Part shown: piece by piece, positions 15,437-24,494 of the stretch
How the letters are laid out: every line of letters begins with the position of its first letter
How positions within the stretch are numbered: the stretch's first letter is position 1
Source: JAZQNF01 sp045641505
GTDB lineage: Bacteria; Bacillota; Clostridia; Lachnospirales; Bianqueaceae
Length of the DNA stretch: 29,130 nt
Reading direction: 5' to 3'
Assembly (NCBI GenBank): GCA_045641505.1
Contig: JAZUHB010000087.1
Span: 1-29,130, forward strand
The notes under the pieces: model-generated
What the model saw: only the letters and a program-made list of their open reading frames with translations
What the model was told of the DNA's origin: nothing
Databases searched by the model: none
Program-made: the position numbers and the translations under genes

Positions 15437-16297
15437 TTATTTGAACAGATTCCCGAGCAGTCCGGCCAGACCGGACAGGGAAGTGCGGTAGGTGTGGTTC
15501 GTAATGTTCGCATAGGGGAATGCATAGGGCACAAGCGGCTCAGCCGTATACTTCTCCGCGTAGGTGTTCGCCGCGGGGATATCCACGAAAACGAGCGAAA
15601 CCGTGAAAGTGCAGTTGGGATTGTCCCGGACCGCTTCTTTTGCTTTCGAGCCGGTGGGGATGGTTATGCTCTCAGGCAGTTCGACGGAAAGGCTGTCGAT
15701 AATGATGGTCTTGCCGGTTTGCTTGATGCTCGTCAGGAAGCGAAGCAGATCCGTGTAGCTGCCGGATCCGCTCAGGGTCATCGAGGTCGTCTTGATCTCA
15801 GAGTTCAGGCGGCTGGAATCACCCTTCATGGCCTCGAAAGCCTTCTTGAAGGCGCTCTCAGTCAGAACCGCTTCTGTACTGCCTTCCGGAATCAGGGAAG
15901 CATAGGCGGCCGACATGTTGCCGGTTTCCTTAAGCTGAGTGGCCAGCTTGGCCTGGTTGGTTTTCGCCGTAAGCGAAATCAGGACAAGCTTGTTGTCCGA
16001 AAGGTTCTTCCGGATATGGTCGATCAGATATTCCTCGTTAAGAGCTGAATAGAAAACGCCGTCCCAGCCCTCGATCGCTTCCGCCACGACACCCAGTCTT
16101 TCAGCCTGCGTCGGATACGAAGTGGTCGTACCATAATTTTTCAGAAGGATTCCTTCCGCATCCGCAATCTGAGCCTCGAGATCCGCATTCGCAGTCTTCA
16201 GCGGCTTGATGAGATAGGTAATGGCCGCATAAGCGCCAAGAGCCAGGATAAGAATGACCAGAATGAGCGTTTCAGTGGAATTGGATTTTTTCTTCAT
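15437..16297 (-). CDS. pilO: PilO-like inner-membrane assembly protein
   Basis: A 286-residue bitopic protein with a short lysine-rich cytoplasmic N-terminus and one transmembrane helix (about 10-30). A coiled-coil-like segment (about 33-55) and an extracytoplasmic alpha/beta domain with the ferredoxin-like pattern of PilO/GspM follow. PilO pairs with PilN and links the PilM/PilC machinery to the growing pilus. Sequence similarity is weak, and the call rests mainly on topology and on the M-N-O gene order. It overlaps pilN by 4 bases (ATGA) and has AGGAGG upstream inside pilN. Confidence 0.8.
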   Translation of the reverse strand: MKKKSNSTETLILVILILALGAYAAITYLIKPLKTANADLEAQIADAEGILLKNYGTTTSYPTQAERLGVVAEAIEGWDGVFYSALNEEYLIDHIRKNLSDNKLVLISLTAKTNQAKLATQLKETGNMSAAYASLIPEGSTEAVLTESAFKKAFEAMKGDSSRLNSEIKTTSMTLSGSGSYTDLLRFLTSIKQTGKTIIIDSLSVELPESITIPTGSKAKEAVRDNPNCTFTVSLVFVDIPAANTYAEKYTAEPLVPYAFPYANITNHTYRTSLSGLAGLLGNLFK

Positions 16298-16860
16298 TGT
16301 CCCTGCACCTCCTTCAGAGTAAAGGTCATGCTGAAGGAAACGGAGTTCTCACCGTTCCGGCCGTCATGTTTGACAGAACTCACGAAAACATTTCGGAAAT
16401 AGTCGGAGTTCGCGACGAGCGCCGATTCTACGGCAATCACATCGGCCATGGTCATGGCAACTCCCTCGAGGGACACGCTCCGATTCGAGATATTGAAGGC
16501 AGTCACACGCGCTCGTGTACCGAAGCAGGTCATGATCTGCGTAATGACATCCGCACTGACGGTGGTCCGGTTCCCGACCAGCCACTCGGCCGTACCGAGC
16601 ATCGCGAGATCGTTCTCGGCATTTGTCACAAGCTTGTTCAGAGAAGAGACCTGCGAAAGCTGCTTCTTGAAATCCTTGTCGGTCGAAATAGACAGCAGAT
16701 ACTGAAGATCCTGCTGAGCAGCCAGATTCTTTTCCTTCTCCATCAGATACATGCCGCCCAGCACCAGAAAAACGATGGCCGCCAGACAGCCGCAGATCAT
16801 CGGAATGTTCAGCGCCTTCTTTTCTTCCTGTGCGCCTTCAAAAAAGTTGAAATAATTCAT
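16294..16860 (-). CDS. pilN: PilN-like inner-membrane assembly protein
   Basis: A 188-residue bitopic protein. The N-terminus MNYFNFFE resembles the short cytoplasmic peptide by which PilN binds PilM. A transmembrane helix (about 18-40), a helical segment and a small alpha/beta domain follow. The GAGGAGG before the ATG overlaps the pilM stop codon. Gene order and topology support PilN more strongly than sequence identity does. Confidence 0.83.
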   Translation of the reverse strand: MNYFNFFEGAQEEKKALNIPMICGCLAAIVFLVLGGMYLMEKEKNLAAQQDLQYLLSISTDKDFKKQLSQVSSLNKLVTNAENDLAMLGTAEWLVGNRTTVSADVITQIMTCFGTRARVTAFNISNRSVSLEGVAMTMADVIAVESALVANSDYFRNVFVSSVKHDGRNGENSVSFSMTFTLKEVQGQ

Positions 16861-16870
16861 GCGTTCCTCC

Positions 16871-18013
16871 TCAATCCATCAAAGAAAGATTCAGCACGTT
16901 CAGGTACGCGGAGATATCCATATCCTCATCGCCTGCCACGTTTTCGGTGTTGTACAGCGAGGTGTCAGTGATCAGCTTGGTCGGGATACCCACAACGCTC
17001 TCCACATACTGCGCCAGCCAGAAGTTCTGGGGGCTGCCGCCGTAAAGGAGGATCTCACGGACAGGATCGTTGGCATGATCGAAGTTGAAACGGGTGATTG
17101 CGGTATTGATCTTGGACAGCCAGTCCTTCACGGCCTGGGCAAAGGCGCGCTCCTCCGCCGTCGTATGCGTGCGGTTCAGAAGATTGCAGATATCCTGAGG
17201 CGGCACGACGATCTTGTTGGCGTTGGTCGGATCGGTGATACGGGTACCGGCCGCGCCGCGGGCCGCCTGGACAAGCTGGGTGTCTCCCAGATCCAGCACG
17301 GTTTCGTTGACGAAGGTGCCGTCATTGAAGAACAGCAGGTCGGTGTGGGTCATGCCGTAATCGATGCAGGCAACCGTCCAGCCGCGGGTCTCCTTGCGGA
17401 GCGAATCGTCAGCATTCAGAAGACGCTTCATTCCGTTCGCGTGGACATCCATGACCATGGGCTTCATCTTCAGACCTCTCAGCAGGTCGAAGACCGCGTT
17501 GCACAGCTCTTTGGGCATCGCGATGGCCCATACCGTGCAGGTCTTTCCGTCTTCCTTTTCCTCGTTCACGGAGAGCAGCTCATGCTGGAACACGTAGGCG
17601 TTCACGTCCAGGGCCAGAAGCTGGCTCATTTCGGAGGCTACGACGCCGTTGCGGTCAGCCGCGTTCTCGACGTAGGGAATCTCGATCTGACGGTGGATGT
17701 AATACTTTCCGCCGAAGGTGCAGACGGCGATATGATCATCGGGAATGATGCTGCGCACGGAAAAGGCACGCTGCAGAAGCGCACGCCAGTTCTTCGCGTT
17801 CTGATTGTCGAGCTTCGCAAGATTCTCCTTGTTCTCGACCGTGAACAGGTTCCGGATCTCCACCTCGCCGCGGCGAAGCTTCAATAACGCCACCTTGATG
17901 GAATACTCTCCGAAGTCGAAGGCAAACACCGGCTTACCCGCGGTCTTCGTGCGGAAGCTCACGGCACTTTCGGCCTTTGCCGCGCTCTTTTTAGCGAACA
18001 GACTTAACGCCAT
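16871..18013 (-). CDS. pilM: PilM, actin-like ATP-binding pilus assembly protein
   Basis: A 380-residue cytoplasmic protein of the FtsA/actin fold. The phosphate-1 loop is AFDFGEYSIKVA (31-42), the phosphate-2 block is CIDYGMTHTDLLFF (216-229), and the adenosine motif is ILLYGGSPQN (321-330). PilM binds the PilN N-terminus and is thought to relay the state of the ATPases to the scaffold. AGGAGG lies five bases before the ATG. The preceding 85 bases contain a duplicated tail of the upstream pilin gene. Confidence 0.93.
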   Translation of the reverse strand: MALSLFAKKSAAKAESAVSFRTKTAGKPVFAFDFGEYSIKVALLKLRRGEVEIRNLFTVENKENLAKLDNQNAKNWRALLQRAFSVRSIIPDDHIAVCTFGGKYYIHRQIEIPYVENAADRNGVVASEMSQLLALDVNAYVFQHELLSVNEEKEDGKTCTVWAIAMPKELCNAVFDLLRGLKMKPMVMDVHANGMKRLLNADDSLRKETRGWTVACIDYGMTHTDLLFFNDGTFVNETVLDLGDTQLVQAARGAAGTRITDPTNANKIVVPPQDICNLLNRTHTTAEERAFAQAVKDWLSKINTAITRFNFDHANDPVREILLYGGSPQNFWLAQYVESVVGIPTKLITDTSLYNTENVAGDEDMDISAYLNVLNLSLMD

Positions 18014-18067
18014 TAGATCCTCCTTGCAGCTGATTCACTCAGCATGTTTTTTGATCTTGATTATCTC

Positions 18068-18118
18068 CTGAGTTCGTACTTATTTATCAGGCACCCGGTT
18101 ATCTGAGTTCGTACTTAT
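18068..18118 (-). repeat. Direct duplication of the LamG-pilin 3' end
   Basis: The 16-bp sequence CTGAGTTCGTACTTAT (+ strand) occurs at 18068-18083 and 18103-18118, 35 bases apart, within a longer imperfect repeat. The right copy encodes the last codons and stop of the pilin. On the minus strand the left copy, just past that stop, still reads as a similar peptide tail (LINKYELRR, then stop) in another frame. Confidence 0.8.
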
Positions 18119-19697
18119 CTGCCAGGTACTGGATAATTTCATCTCTTTCAGTCTCTGTCGGATTGTTCACGATGATCAGCTCGGCTAAATCGAACTGATC
18201 TTGCCCCGTCCCGGAAGAAAGTTTATAGTTTAGTCCATTTCCGTTTCCGTTCGGAGTCTGGGTACAACATTTGTAAACCAGGTACCAGGGCGAAAATCCA
18301 CTTTCCGAGTACCGTTCACCGGTTCCCCGATATCCTGTATCGTACAGAATGCCATCTCCGGTGAAGTTCGTAATATAACCCTGGCTTCCCCTGGGACTAT
18401 TCGAACTGGAATATCTCGCCGTAAGTTTATCCCGAACGACCATGAAAATGTAGTCATTTGCGTTCGGCTTGATGTTGGCTTGGACATTGCTGCAGTCGAC
18501 CCGGTAGAATCTGGACTTGTAGTCGAAATTCGACGAAATCCGCGCGCCCTCCTGATGGAGGACCACATGCGAGGAATTATGCACGGAAAAGTAACTGGTC
18601 CCCAGCCAACTCTCCAGAGAAGAAGTATTTACAAGATGATCTTCCGATTCCTGAACCCAGACCAGAGAAGGATCGATGACCGCCCGGTACTTCGTCGTTC
18701 CGTCCGCTTTCGTCAGTACCGGCAGCGCGCTCAGATAGACCAGATTGCTGACGACGGCCTTACCCATCGCGTCATTGACGGACTGGGGGGTCACTCTGCA
18801 GCAGATGAACTTGCCCAGATCATCCGCCGTCACAGTGTATGACGAAACACGTTTTACGGTTTCATAGACACCGTCGAAATTAGAAGGGAAAACAGCCATG
18901 GTTCCCGAAATGATGCTGTCATCAGAACCTATCGATCCGGTCACCGGGTGGTCAGAATCCGAAAAATAGACACAATGGAGTTTCCGCGAATCCACGATCT
19001 CCTTAAGCTGCACCTCATCCATATCTGCGGCCACAGCAGGATCCGGATAGGCCGGGGAGGTATACCAAAGATAATGGTCCAGTTCCTGGTCCTCGTTCAT
19101 GGCACGGTAATCCAGATTCGCGTCATCGATGTAGGTCGGCGTGCACCAAAGCGTCGTGCCGGTCGCGCCGTAAAGCACGTAAACCGGAGCTCCGCCCTGC
19201 ATATCCGAAACCGTCACATAATCGATCAGCGGAACCGGACGCTCATAACGGACACCGCTCGCGGTGCCGGCATAGAAGTGTACGGTGCCGACGCCCTCGA
19301 TTTCCTCATCGAGTTCGAAGCGGTACACATTGACCGTCTTGCCGAAAATCTCGGTGGTGTAATGCTCACGGGCTCTGTTGCCCTGCACTCCGCCGACAGG
19401 GCCAACCAGCTCGGCATTGATTGCGGTAAGCCGGCTGATGAGATCCTGATCCGGTTGAGTCTGAGTCGCGATCGTCTTCTCGATAATATATTTTTCCTCG
19501 AGCAGAGCGTCTAACTCGGCAAGCTCATTTTCGACAGCCTGCTGGCCGGCGTAATAGACGGTCGGCAGCTGCTGGAGCTTGTAAGAGGTCTGATAGGTCG
19601 AGGTGACAGCACCGGAGACCATGACGATCAGAATGCTCACCAGCGCGAAGGCAATCACGACCTCGACCAGGGACATGCCCTTTCTTTGTTTCATCAT
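18099..19697 (-). CDS. Modular type IV pilin with Ig-like and LamG/ConA-like C-terminal domains
   Basis: A 532-residue prepilin. The class III leader is MMKQRKG, cleaved before Met8, with Glu at +5 of the mature protein and a hydrophobic alpha-1 helix (8-30). The body is very large for a pilin. A segment near 280-325 (YTVTADDLGKFICCRV) resembles a bacterial Ig-like strand pattern. The C-terminal region (about 355-532) ends in DLAELIIVNN-PTETERDEIIQYLADKY, the signature close of LamG-like jelly-roll lectin domains. PilC of Streptococcus sanguinis is a modular pilin with such a domain, so a tip adhesin for glycans is inferred. The ATG at 19697 overlaps the upstream stop (TAATG). An ATG one codon later is equally possible. 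Confidence 0.87.
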   Translation of the reverse strand: MMKQRKGMSLVEVVIAFALVSILIVMVSGAVTSTYQTSYKLQQLPTVYYAGQQAVENELAELDALLEEKYIIEKTIATQTQPDQDLISRLTAINAELVGPVGGVQGNRAREHYTTEIFGKTVNVYRFELDEEIEGVGTVHFYAGTASGVRYERPVPLIDYVTVSDMQGGAPVYVLYGATGTTLWCTPTYIDDANLDYRAMNEDQELDHYLWYTSPAYPDPAVAADMDEVQLKEIVDSRKLHCVYFSDSDHPVTGSIGSDDSIISGTMAVFPSNFDGVYETVKRVSSYTVTADDLGKFICCRVTPQSVNDAMGKAVVSNLVYLSALPVLTKADGTTKYRAVIDPSLVWVQESEDHLVNTSSLESWLGTSYFSVHNSSHVVLHQEGARISSNFDYKSRFYRVDCSNVQANIKPNANDYIFMVVRDKLTARYSSSNSPRGSQGYITNFTGDGILYDTGYRGTGERYSESGFSPWYLVYKCCTQTPNGNGNGLNYKLSSGTGQDQFDLAELIIVNNPTETERDEIIQYLADKYELR

Positions 19698-21238
19698 TAC
19701 GTTTTCGGTCCCTCGTACGCCCACATGACGTTTTTAATTTGATTGATGATACTAAGGAAAAATTCCCGGAACACGTCCGGATCGCTCAGATCCACGTCGG
19801 ACACCACAAAGCCCGCATCCCGAAGCGCATTCTTATCCGCGGTGCTCATTCCGCTGTACATGGAAGCACAAACGGTCCAAAGACGGCTATCGATCTCATT
19901 GCCCCGGGCGGTCCAGGTGAATTCATCGATGATTGCTTCAGCCCAGTAGGACATATACTGCCGTCCTTTTGCCGTGACAGACTTGGAAGCGATTGTCCGG
20001 GAATAGTTCGCATCCCCGGCGAAGACATGATCCTCGAGATTGGCGGGATAGTAAAAAGCATTCACATCGGATTTCGGAGCGGTGTAGCAATTCACGGCGC
20101 CGTCCGTGAGAACAACGATGAAAATGGGATCGTTGCCAATCTGGCCCTGAAGCTCAGCTTCACGGAGCTTCACGAAGGCGTAGCGAAACCCGTCGCCCAG
20201 ATTCGTATTGCCTGAGGCCTGAAGGGAAAGAACCGTATTGCTCAGTTCCTCGACCTGAGAAGCCTTTACGAATTCCTTACAAGGCTCGAAACCGGGATCC
20301 GAAACAAGCGCGGCGTTGTAATTGCCCGGAGTAACGGCAAAACCGCTGAAGGGCACAAGCAAAACATTCAAATCCGCGAATTCCGACAGCATTTCGACAA
20401 AACCGATTGCATTGTCTTTCAAGGTTTCCATGCGGGACGCGGTCATGCTGCCGGAAACATCCAGAAGCATGACAACCGTACCGCGAACCGTGACGGTGCC
20501 GCTGGTCGGCATGAAATCAGAACGAAACGCAAGAGCAACCGCCGGATTGGAGGCGCTTCCCTGATAGACGACCTGCACGGCATTGAGAGCCTGAATCATC
20601 GTTTCAAAGGTATTGACCCCCGTGTCCTGACCGTAATCCGCCGTAGTATTCAGCGTCCAGCGCACCGACTGAGGTGCCTTGAGAGAAGCATCGGTAGGCT
20701 CGAAAAACAGTCTGTAATGATGCTCGATTCCGGAAAGGTCCGTAAAATCGTGCGCGATAATATGCTGAATGAAAACACCGTTTCCGTCATCACGCCGATC
20801 TATGATGTTGACGACATTCGGGTCATACACACCCGCATCCGGGAGCCGATCACCAATCCACTCGAGATAGACAAGCGCGGCTGCGTCCGAAATTTCTTTC
20901 CCTGTCCGGCTGGCACCGGCCGGAATATGGACATGATCCAGAAGTCCGAGATAAGACCATTCACGCGTCCAGGTCAGATAGGGCTGGCCTTCGGTGCCAA
21001 TCTCGTTGAAAGAATCATGGGGAATCGTAAAGGAGGTGGTGCTCTTTCGAACCGCTTCGCTGACCTTCGCGGCAAAATCCGCATCTGCCATGGCGGTATT
21101 CAGATTCTGGTCCGCGGAGGTTACGCCCTTCACGGTAAGCGAAATGAGCGACACGCAAATCGCCACAACCAGGGACATCAGCACCATGACGATGACGAGC
21201 TCGACGAGCGAAATGCCTCTCTTTCGATTATGCTTCAT
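19697..21238 (-). CDS. Modular type IV pilin with C-terminal vWA domain (second copy)
   Basis: A 513-residue prepilin. The leader MKHNRKRG is cleaved before Ile9, with Glu at +5. A long hydrophobic helix (9-36) and a pilin-like N-terminal module (about 40-250) follow. From about 250 there is a von Willebrand factor A domain with a complete MIDAS: DVSGS (Asp260, Ser262, Ser264), Thr345 in SGNTNLGDG and Asp379 in VVLTDG. vWA domains bind protein ligands through a metal ion. S. sanguinis PilB is a known pilin of this design. Residues 1-245 are very similar to the neighbouring gene at 21268-23217, while the vWA parts have diverged. The ATG at 21238 is preferred over upstream starts because GGGAG lies 5 bases before it. 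Confidence 0.93.
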   Translation of the reverse strand: MKHNRKRGISLVELVIVMVLMSLVVAICVSLISLTVKGVTSADQNLNTAMADADFAAKVSEAVRKSTTSFTIPHDSFNEIGTEGQPYLTWTREWSYLGLLDHVHIPAGASRTGKEISDAAALVYLEWIGDRLPDAGVYDPNVVNIIDRRDDGNGVFIQHIIAHDFTDLSGIEHHYRLFFEPTDASLKAPQSVRWTLNTTADYGQDTGVNTFETMIQALNAVQVVYQGSASNPAVALAFRSDFMPTSGTVTVRGTVVMLLDVSGSMTASRMETLKDNAIGFVEMLSEFADLNVLLVPFSGFAVTPGNYNAALVSDPGFEPCKEFVKASQVEELSNTVLSLQASGNTNLGDGFRYAFVKLREAELQGQIGNDPIFIVVLTDGAVNCYTAPKSDVNAFYYPANLEDHVFAGDANYSRTIASKSVTAKGRQYMSYWAEAIIDEFTWTARGNEIDSRLWTVCASMYSGMSTADKNALRDAGFVVSDVDLSDPDVFREFFLSIINQIKNVMWAYEGPKT

Positions 21239-21267
21239 AATAACTCCCGCTAAAAAAACTTGCTTCG

Positions 21268-23217
21268 TCAGGTTTCGGGGCCGGTATACGCCCACATATT
21301 CTCAGTAATTCGGCTGATGGCCTGGGAGAAGAAACGGTCGAAATCCGTAAGGTTCGACAGTGTAACTTCGGAAATCTCGAAGCCGCCGTTTCTAAAACTG
21401 TTTACTGCCGTGTAGCTCAGTCCGAAATAACGAGTACCGCTGGTATATGTGCCGCCGGTAGAATTCGTAAACTGAAGATTGACTCCGGCGTTTGTCATCG
21501 CGTTTGCGTTAGCCGCGGTCCAGGAAGTACGGTTGAACATAGGCGCCGCGATCATCGTAAGCCGCTCATGACTGTGCCCCTGTGAATCGTAAACATAACG
21601 GAAATCTTGTCCCACTTTATCCGCGCAATAAGTTAAATAACCGTAACACTTGTCACTCGGCGAAGACAAATATCCATAATGATACCGCGCACCGTACTTT
21701 ACGCGACTGTTACCGGAAAGATAATAACCTGGACTCGTAAAGGTACCGAGGTAGTTGTTATTGCTGTCATAAGCTTGATAACTGAACGGTGTTTCTCTGG
21801 TGGAACAACCGTTGAAGTAATGATCCTGATAATTCGCGGGAAAATAATAAGGCTGATTCTGATGCGTGGCGACAGCCACAGATGCATAGGAAGTCGATTT
21901 AATATGCGCGCCGACAAGATCGTCCCCGCCGGTCGCGTTGGACTTATAGGTTCGCGTTACAATCGGGTCCATACACCATTCGCACATTTCACCGTCTGAA
22001 AGGGAGATGACCATAATCGAATCGTCTCCGACAAGGGAAGCAACGCTGGCCGCATCCTCCGAAAGCTTATACCAGATATAGCGCATACCGTCGCCCGTAT
22101 TGGTATTGCCGGTTCCCACCAGACTTTCGATCGTCTGAACGAGCCACTCCTCGTTTTGAGAAATATTTACGATATCCAGACAAGGCTTCCAGGTACTCGC
22201 TACGCTTCCGCCCGCAGGCACACCGGTCGTTATCTGAGCCTTATTGATATAACCAGTGGAAGCATAGTCCTTATCATAAACGACAGTTCCATAGGGGGCA
22301 AGCAGCATGTTCAGGTCCGGATTCACCGCTAACTGATGGATAAAATTCTTGGCTGCGTCTTTCATAATATCCATACGCATTACGCCATCGACCTTTCCGC
22401 TAGTCATGGAGCCGGAGCAGTCGAGCAGCAGGCAGATGGTACCCTTGACACGGTTCTCCGTCACGACGACATTGCCTTCGGTAGGCTTGAAATCAGAACG
22501 GAAGGCGAGGGCAACCGCCGGATTGGCGGCACTTCCCTGATAGACGACCTGCACGGCGTTGAGGGCCTGCATCATCGTTTCGAAAGAGGTGACGCCCTGA
22601 TCATCGCCGTAATCGGCCGTAGCTGTCAGCCTCCAGGTAATCGCCTGCGGCGCGTTGAGGGTGGCATCCGTGGGCTCGAAAATCAGCTGGTAATGATGCT
22701 GCACGCCGGAAAGGTCCATATAATCATGCGCGATGACATGCTCGATGAAGACACCGTTGTTGTTGTCATTGCGTCGGTCAATGATATTGACGACATTCTC
22801 ATCATATTCGCCCGGCTCCGGATAGCGGTCGCCGATCCACTCGATGTAAACAAGCGCGCGAGTGTCCTGAATTTCTTCCCCGGTCCGGCTGGCGCCGGCC
22901 TTGACCTTGACATGATCCAGAAGTCCGAGATAACTCCACCCCTTCGTCCAGGTCAGATTGGGCTGGCCGTCGGCGCCGATCTCGTTGAAAGAATCGTGAG
23001 GGATCGTGAAGGAGGTGGTGCTTTTCCGGATTGCGTCATTGACCTTCGCGGCAAATTCAGCGTCGGCCATGGCAGTGGTAAGAATCTGGTCTGCGGAGGT
23101 CACGCCCTTTACGGTAAGTGAAATCAGCGACACACAGAGCGCGATGACCATGGACATCAGCACCATGACCAGAACGAGCTCGATGAGCGAAAGACCTTTT
23201 CTGCGGCTATGTTTCAT
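21268..23217 (-). CDS. Modular type IV pilin with C-terminal vWA domain (first copy, with insert)
   Basis: A 649-residue prepilin with leader MKHSRRKG, Leu at +1 and Glu at +5. The N-terminal module (to about 245) is nearly the same as in the next gene. The vWA domain keeps the MIDAS as DCSGS (Asp266, Ser268, Ser270), Thr in GTGNTNTGDG (about 372) and Asp408 in SLSDGE. It contains an extra stretch of roughly 120 residues (about 425-545), rich in Tyr, Asn, Ser and Gly and with several Cys, that the paralogue lacks. AAGGAG lies 7 bases before the ATG. The pair is an evident tandem duplication with divergent ligand-binding heads. Confidence 0.94.
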   Translation of the reverse strand: MKHSRRKGLSLIELVLVMVLMSMVIALCVSLISLTVKGVTSADQILTTAMADAEFAAKVNDAIRKSTTSFTIPHDSFNEIGADGQPNLTWTKGWSYLGLLDHVKVKAGASRTGEEIQDTRALVYIEWIGDRYPEPGEYDENVVNIIDRRNDNNNGVFIEHVIAHDYMDLSGVQHHYQLIFEPTDATLNAPQAITWRLTATADYGDDQGVTSFETMMQALNAVQVVYQGSAANPAVALAFRSDFKPTEGNVVVTENRVKGTICLLLDCSGSMTSGKVDGVMRMDIMKDAAKNFIHQLAVNPDLNMLLAPYGTVVYDKDYASTGYINKAQITTGVPAGGSVASTWKPCLDIVNISQNEEWLVQTIESLVGTGNTNTGDGMRYIWYKLSEDAASVASLVGDDSIMVISLSDGEMCEWCMDPIVTRTYKSNATGGDDLVGAHIKSTSYASVAVATHQNQPYYFPANYQDHYFNGCSTRETPFSYQAYDSNNNYLGTFTSPGYYLSGNSRVKYGARYHYGYLSSPSDKCYGYLTYCADKVGQDFRYVYDSQGHSHERLTMIAAPMFNRTSWTAANANAMTNAGVNLQFTNSTGGTYTSGTRYFGLSYTAVNSFRNGGFEISEVTLSNLTDFDRFFSQAISRITENMWAYTGPET

Positions 23218-23265
23218 AAGAAAGCTCCTTGCGGCATATTTTCAGCCGGACAGAAGTCCGGACTA

Positions 23266-23793
23266 TCATTCAATATCAGACTCCTCGATTATCTTCAGAA
23301 GAACATCCGGGTCGATATTGTAAATCTGGATCAGAGGGTTGTCCTTCAGAATAACGGCTGTCATCATATATGTAAACTGCCCGGTCGTATTCTCGGGCCG
23401 AGGATCTTCCAACGTCGTGTTGACCGTAATGACGATCCAATCCTTGTTGACATGGTAGTACTCGCCCACGGCGCCTTGCATCGTGATGTGGCTCTGCCCT
23501 ATGGTCTGGTTGTGATAGATGTGATCCATCGTGCTTTCCAGAATTTCGACACTCCAATCGGTGGTATCGAGCAGACTGGCAGTGTCATCCATCAGGAGCG
23601 CAGACACGGCCGCGGAGGTTGCTTCGTCCGCCAGGAACTGGGCCTGCATCTGCAGCCGGTAGGCGTGCATCTGATAGATATCGTTCTTGATTACGGCAAT
23701 AATGTAAAATGTCAATACAGAGATAACGACAAAGGCGCCGATGGCAAATAGCGAAACGACGCCTTTCCGTTTCTTCATGCGGATCTTTTTCAT
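23266..23793 (-). CDS. PilX/GspK-like minor pilin without Glu5
   Basis: A 175-residue protein with a very basic leader, MKKIRMKKRKG, then VVSLFAIGAFVVISVLTFY, a hydrophobic alpha-1 helix. The mature +5 position is Phe rather than Glu, as in many PilX/GspK-type minor pilins that cap the tip. A helix pattern LQAQFLADEATSAAV (compare the usual A-A-E-A motif) fits that family. The start at 23793 is chosen because a GGAGG/AGGA block precedes it. The ATG at 23811 is part of that block. The rest of the protein has no recognised domain. Confidence 0.78.
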   Translation of the reverse strand: MKKIRMKKRKGVVSLFAIGAFVVISVLTFYIIAVIKNDIYQMHAYRLQMQAQFLADEATSAAVSALLMDDTASLLDTTDWSVEILESTMDHIYHNQTIGQSHITMQGAVGEYYHVNKDWIVITVNTTLEDPRPENTTGQFTYMMTAVILKDNPLIQIYNIDPDVLLKIIEESDIE

Positions 23794-23881
23794 CGGGATC
23801 CTGACCTCCATTGTACAAAAACTAAGGTTAGTTTGTCAAACTGTTTTTGCCGTTGCAGAGAATGCTTTATTAGAGAGCAAC

Positions 23882-23910
23882 CCCTCCCTCCGGTAAAACC
23901 GGGGGGAGGG
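23882..23910 (-). terminator. Strong hairpin after pilA (partial terminator or 3' stabiliser)
   Basis: A 13-bp stem (23882-23894 with 23898-23910, one G-U pair) lies about 57 bases past the pilA stop. No T-run follows on the minus strand, so it may protect the pilA mRNA end or thin out readthrough rather than stop transcription. Confidence 0.7.
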
Positions 23911-23966
23911 TCTCATCAATTAAGCTTGATTGGCAGAGAACAAATCGTTTCTTTCAGGTCTGCTGA

Positions 23967-24410
23967 TTAGTTGCCGGAGCCAGTAGGAGTGGTGTTGCCG
24001 CCGGGAATCTGAGGATAGGTGAAGTTATTCTCGGGCAGGCTATCCTTGGAGGAATCGTTGCCATACCAATGAGCGGTGAAAACACCATCCTCATAAGAAT
24101 AGGTGCCATAGGGACGGGCGGGAGTACCGGTCGGGTTGGAGGGGAAACCGCCGCTGATGTAAGCAGCAAAAGGATCATCGGAAGCGGTGACATCAGGAGG
24201 CATCTCGCCGTTATGGCCGGCTTCGTACATGGCAATGGCGGTCACGACAGCCTGGCAGTTGGAGTTCCAGGTCTTCTTCTTCGCGTCCTCGGTAACGGTA
24301 CCGAACTGAGGCAGGATCATGAGGGCAAGGATACCGATGATGGCGACGACGATGACGAGCTCGATGAGGGAGAAGCCTTTGCGCTGCTTCTTAAGGTTGG
24401 ACTTTTTCAT
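23967..24410 (-). CDS. pilA: Major type IV pilin PilA
   Basis: A 147-residue prepilin with leader MKKSNLKKQRKG. Cleavage before Phe13 gives the canonical FSLIELVIVVAIIGILALMILP helix with Glu at +5. The small globular head lacks a disulphide pair and ends in a Gly/Pro/Thr-rich tail, TTPTGSGN. Its short length and classic signal mark it as the structural subunit. It follows pilC and has its own 3' hairpin, which would favour a higher level than the downstream pilins. AGAGG lies before the ATG at 24410; an ATG at 24428 is less well placed. Confidence 0.94.
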   Translation of the reverse strand: MKKSNLKKQRKGFSLIELVIVVAIIGILALMILPQFGTVTEDAKKKTWNSNCQAVVTAIAMYEAGHNGEMPPDVTASDDPFAAYISGGFPSNPTGTPARPYGTYSYEDGVFTAHWYGNDSSKDSLPENNFTYPQIPGGNTTPTGSGN

Positions 24411-24494
24411 TTGAATACCTCTTTCCATTTTTTAAGTTGATTTATACCAAGCGGGCCTCTCTGCAGAACCCGCGTATGGCTGAAGTGGGGTGGA

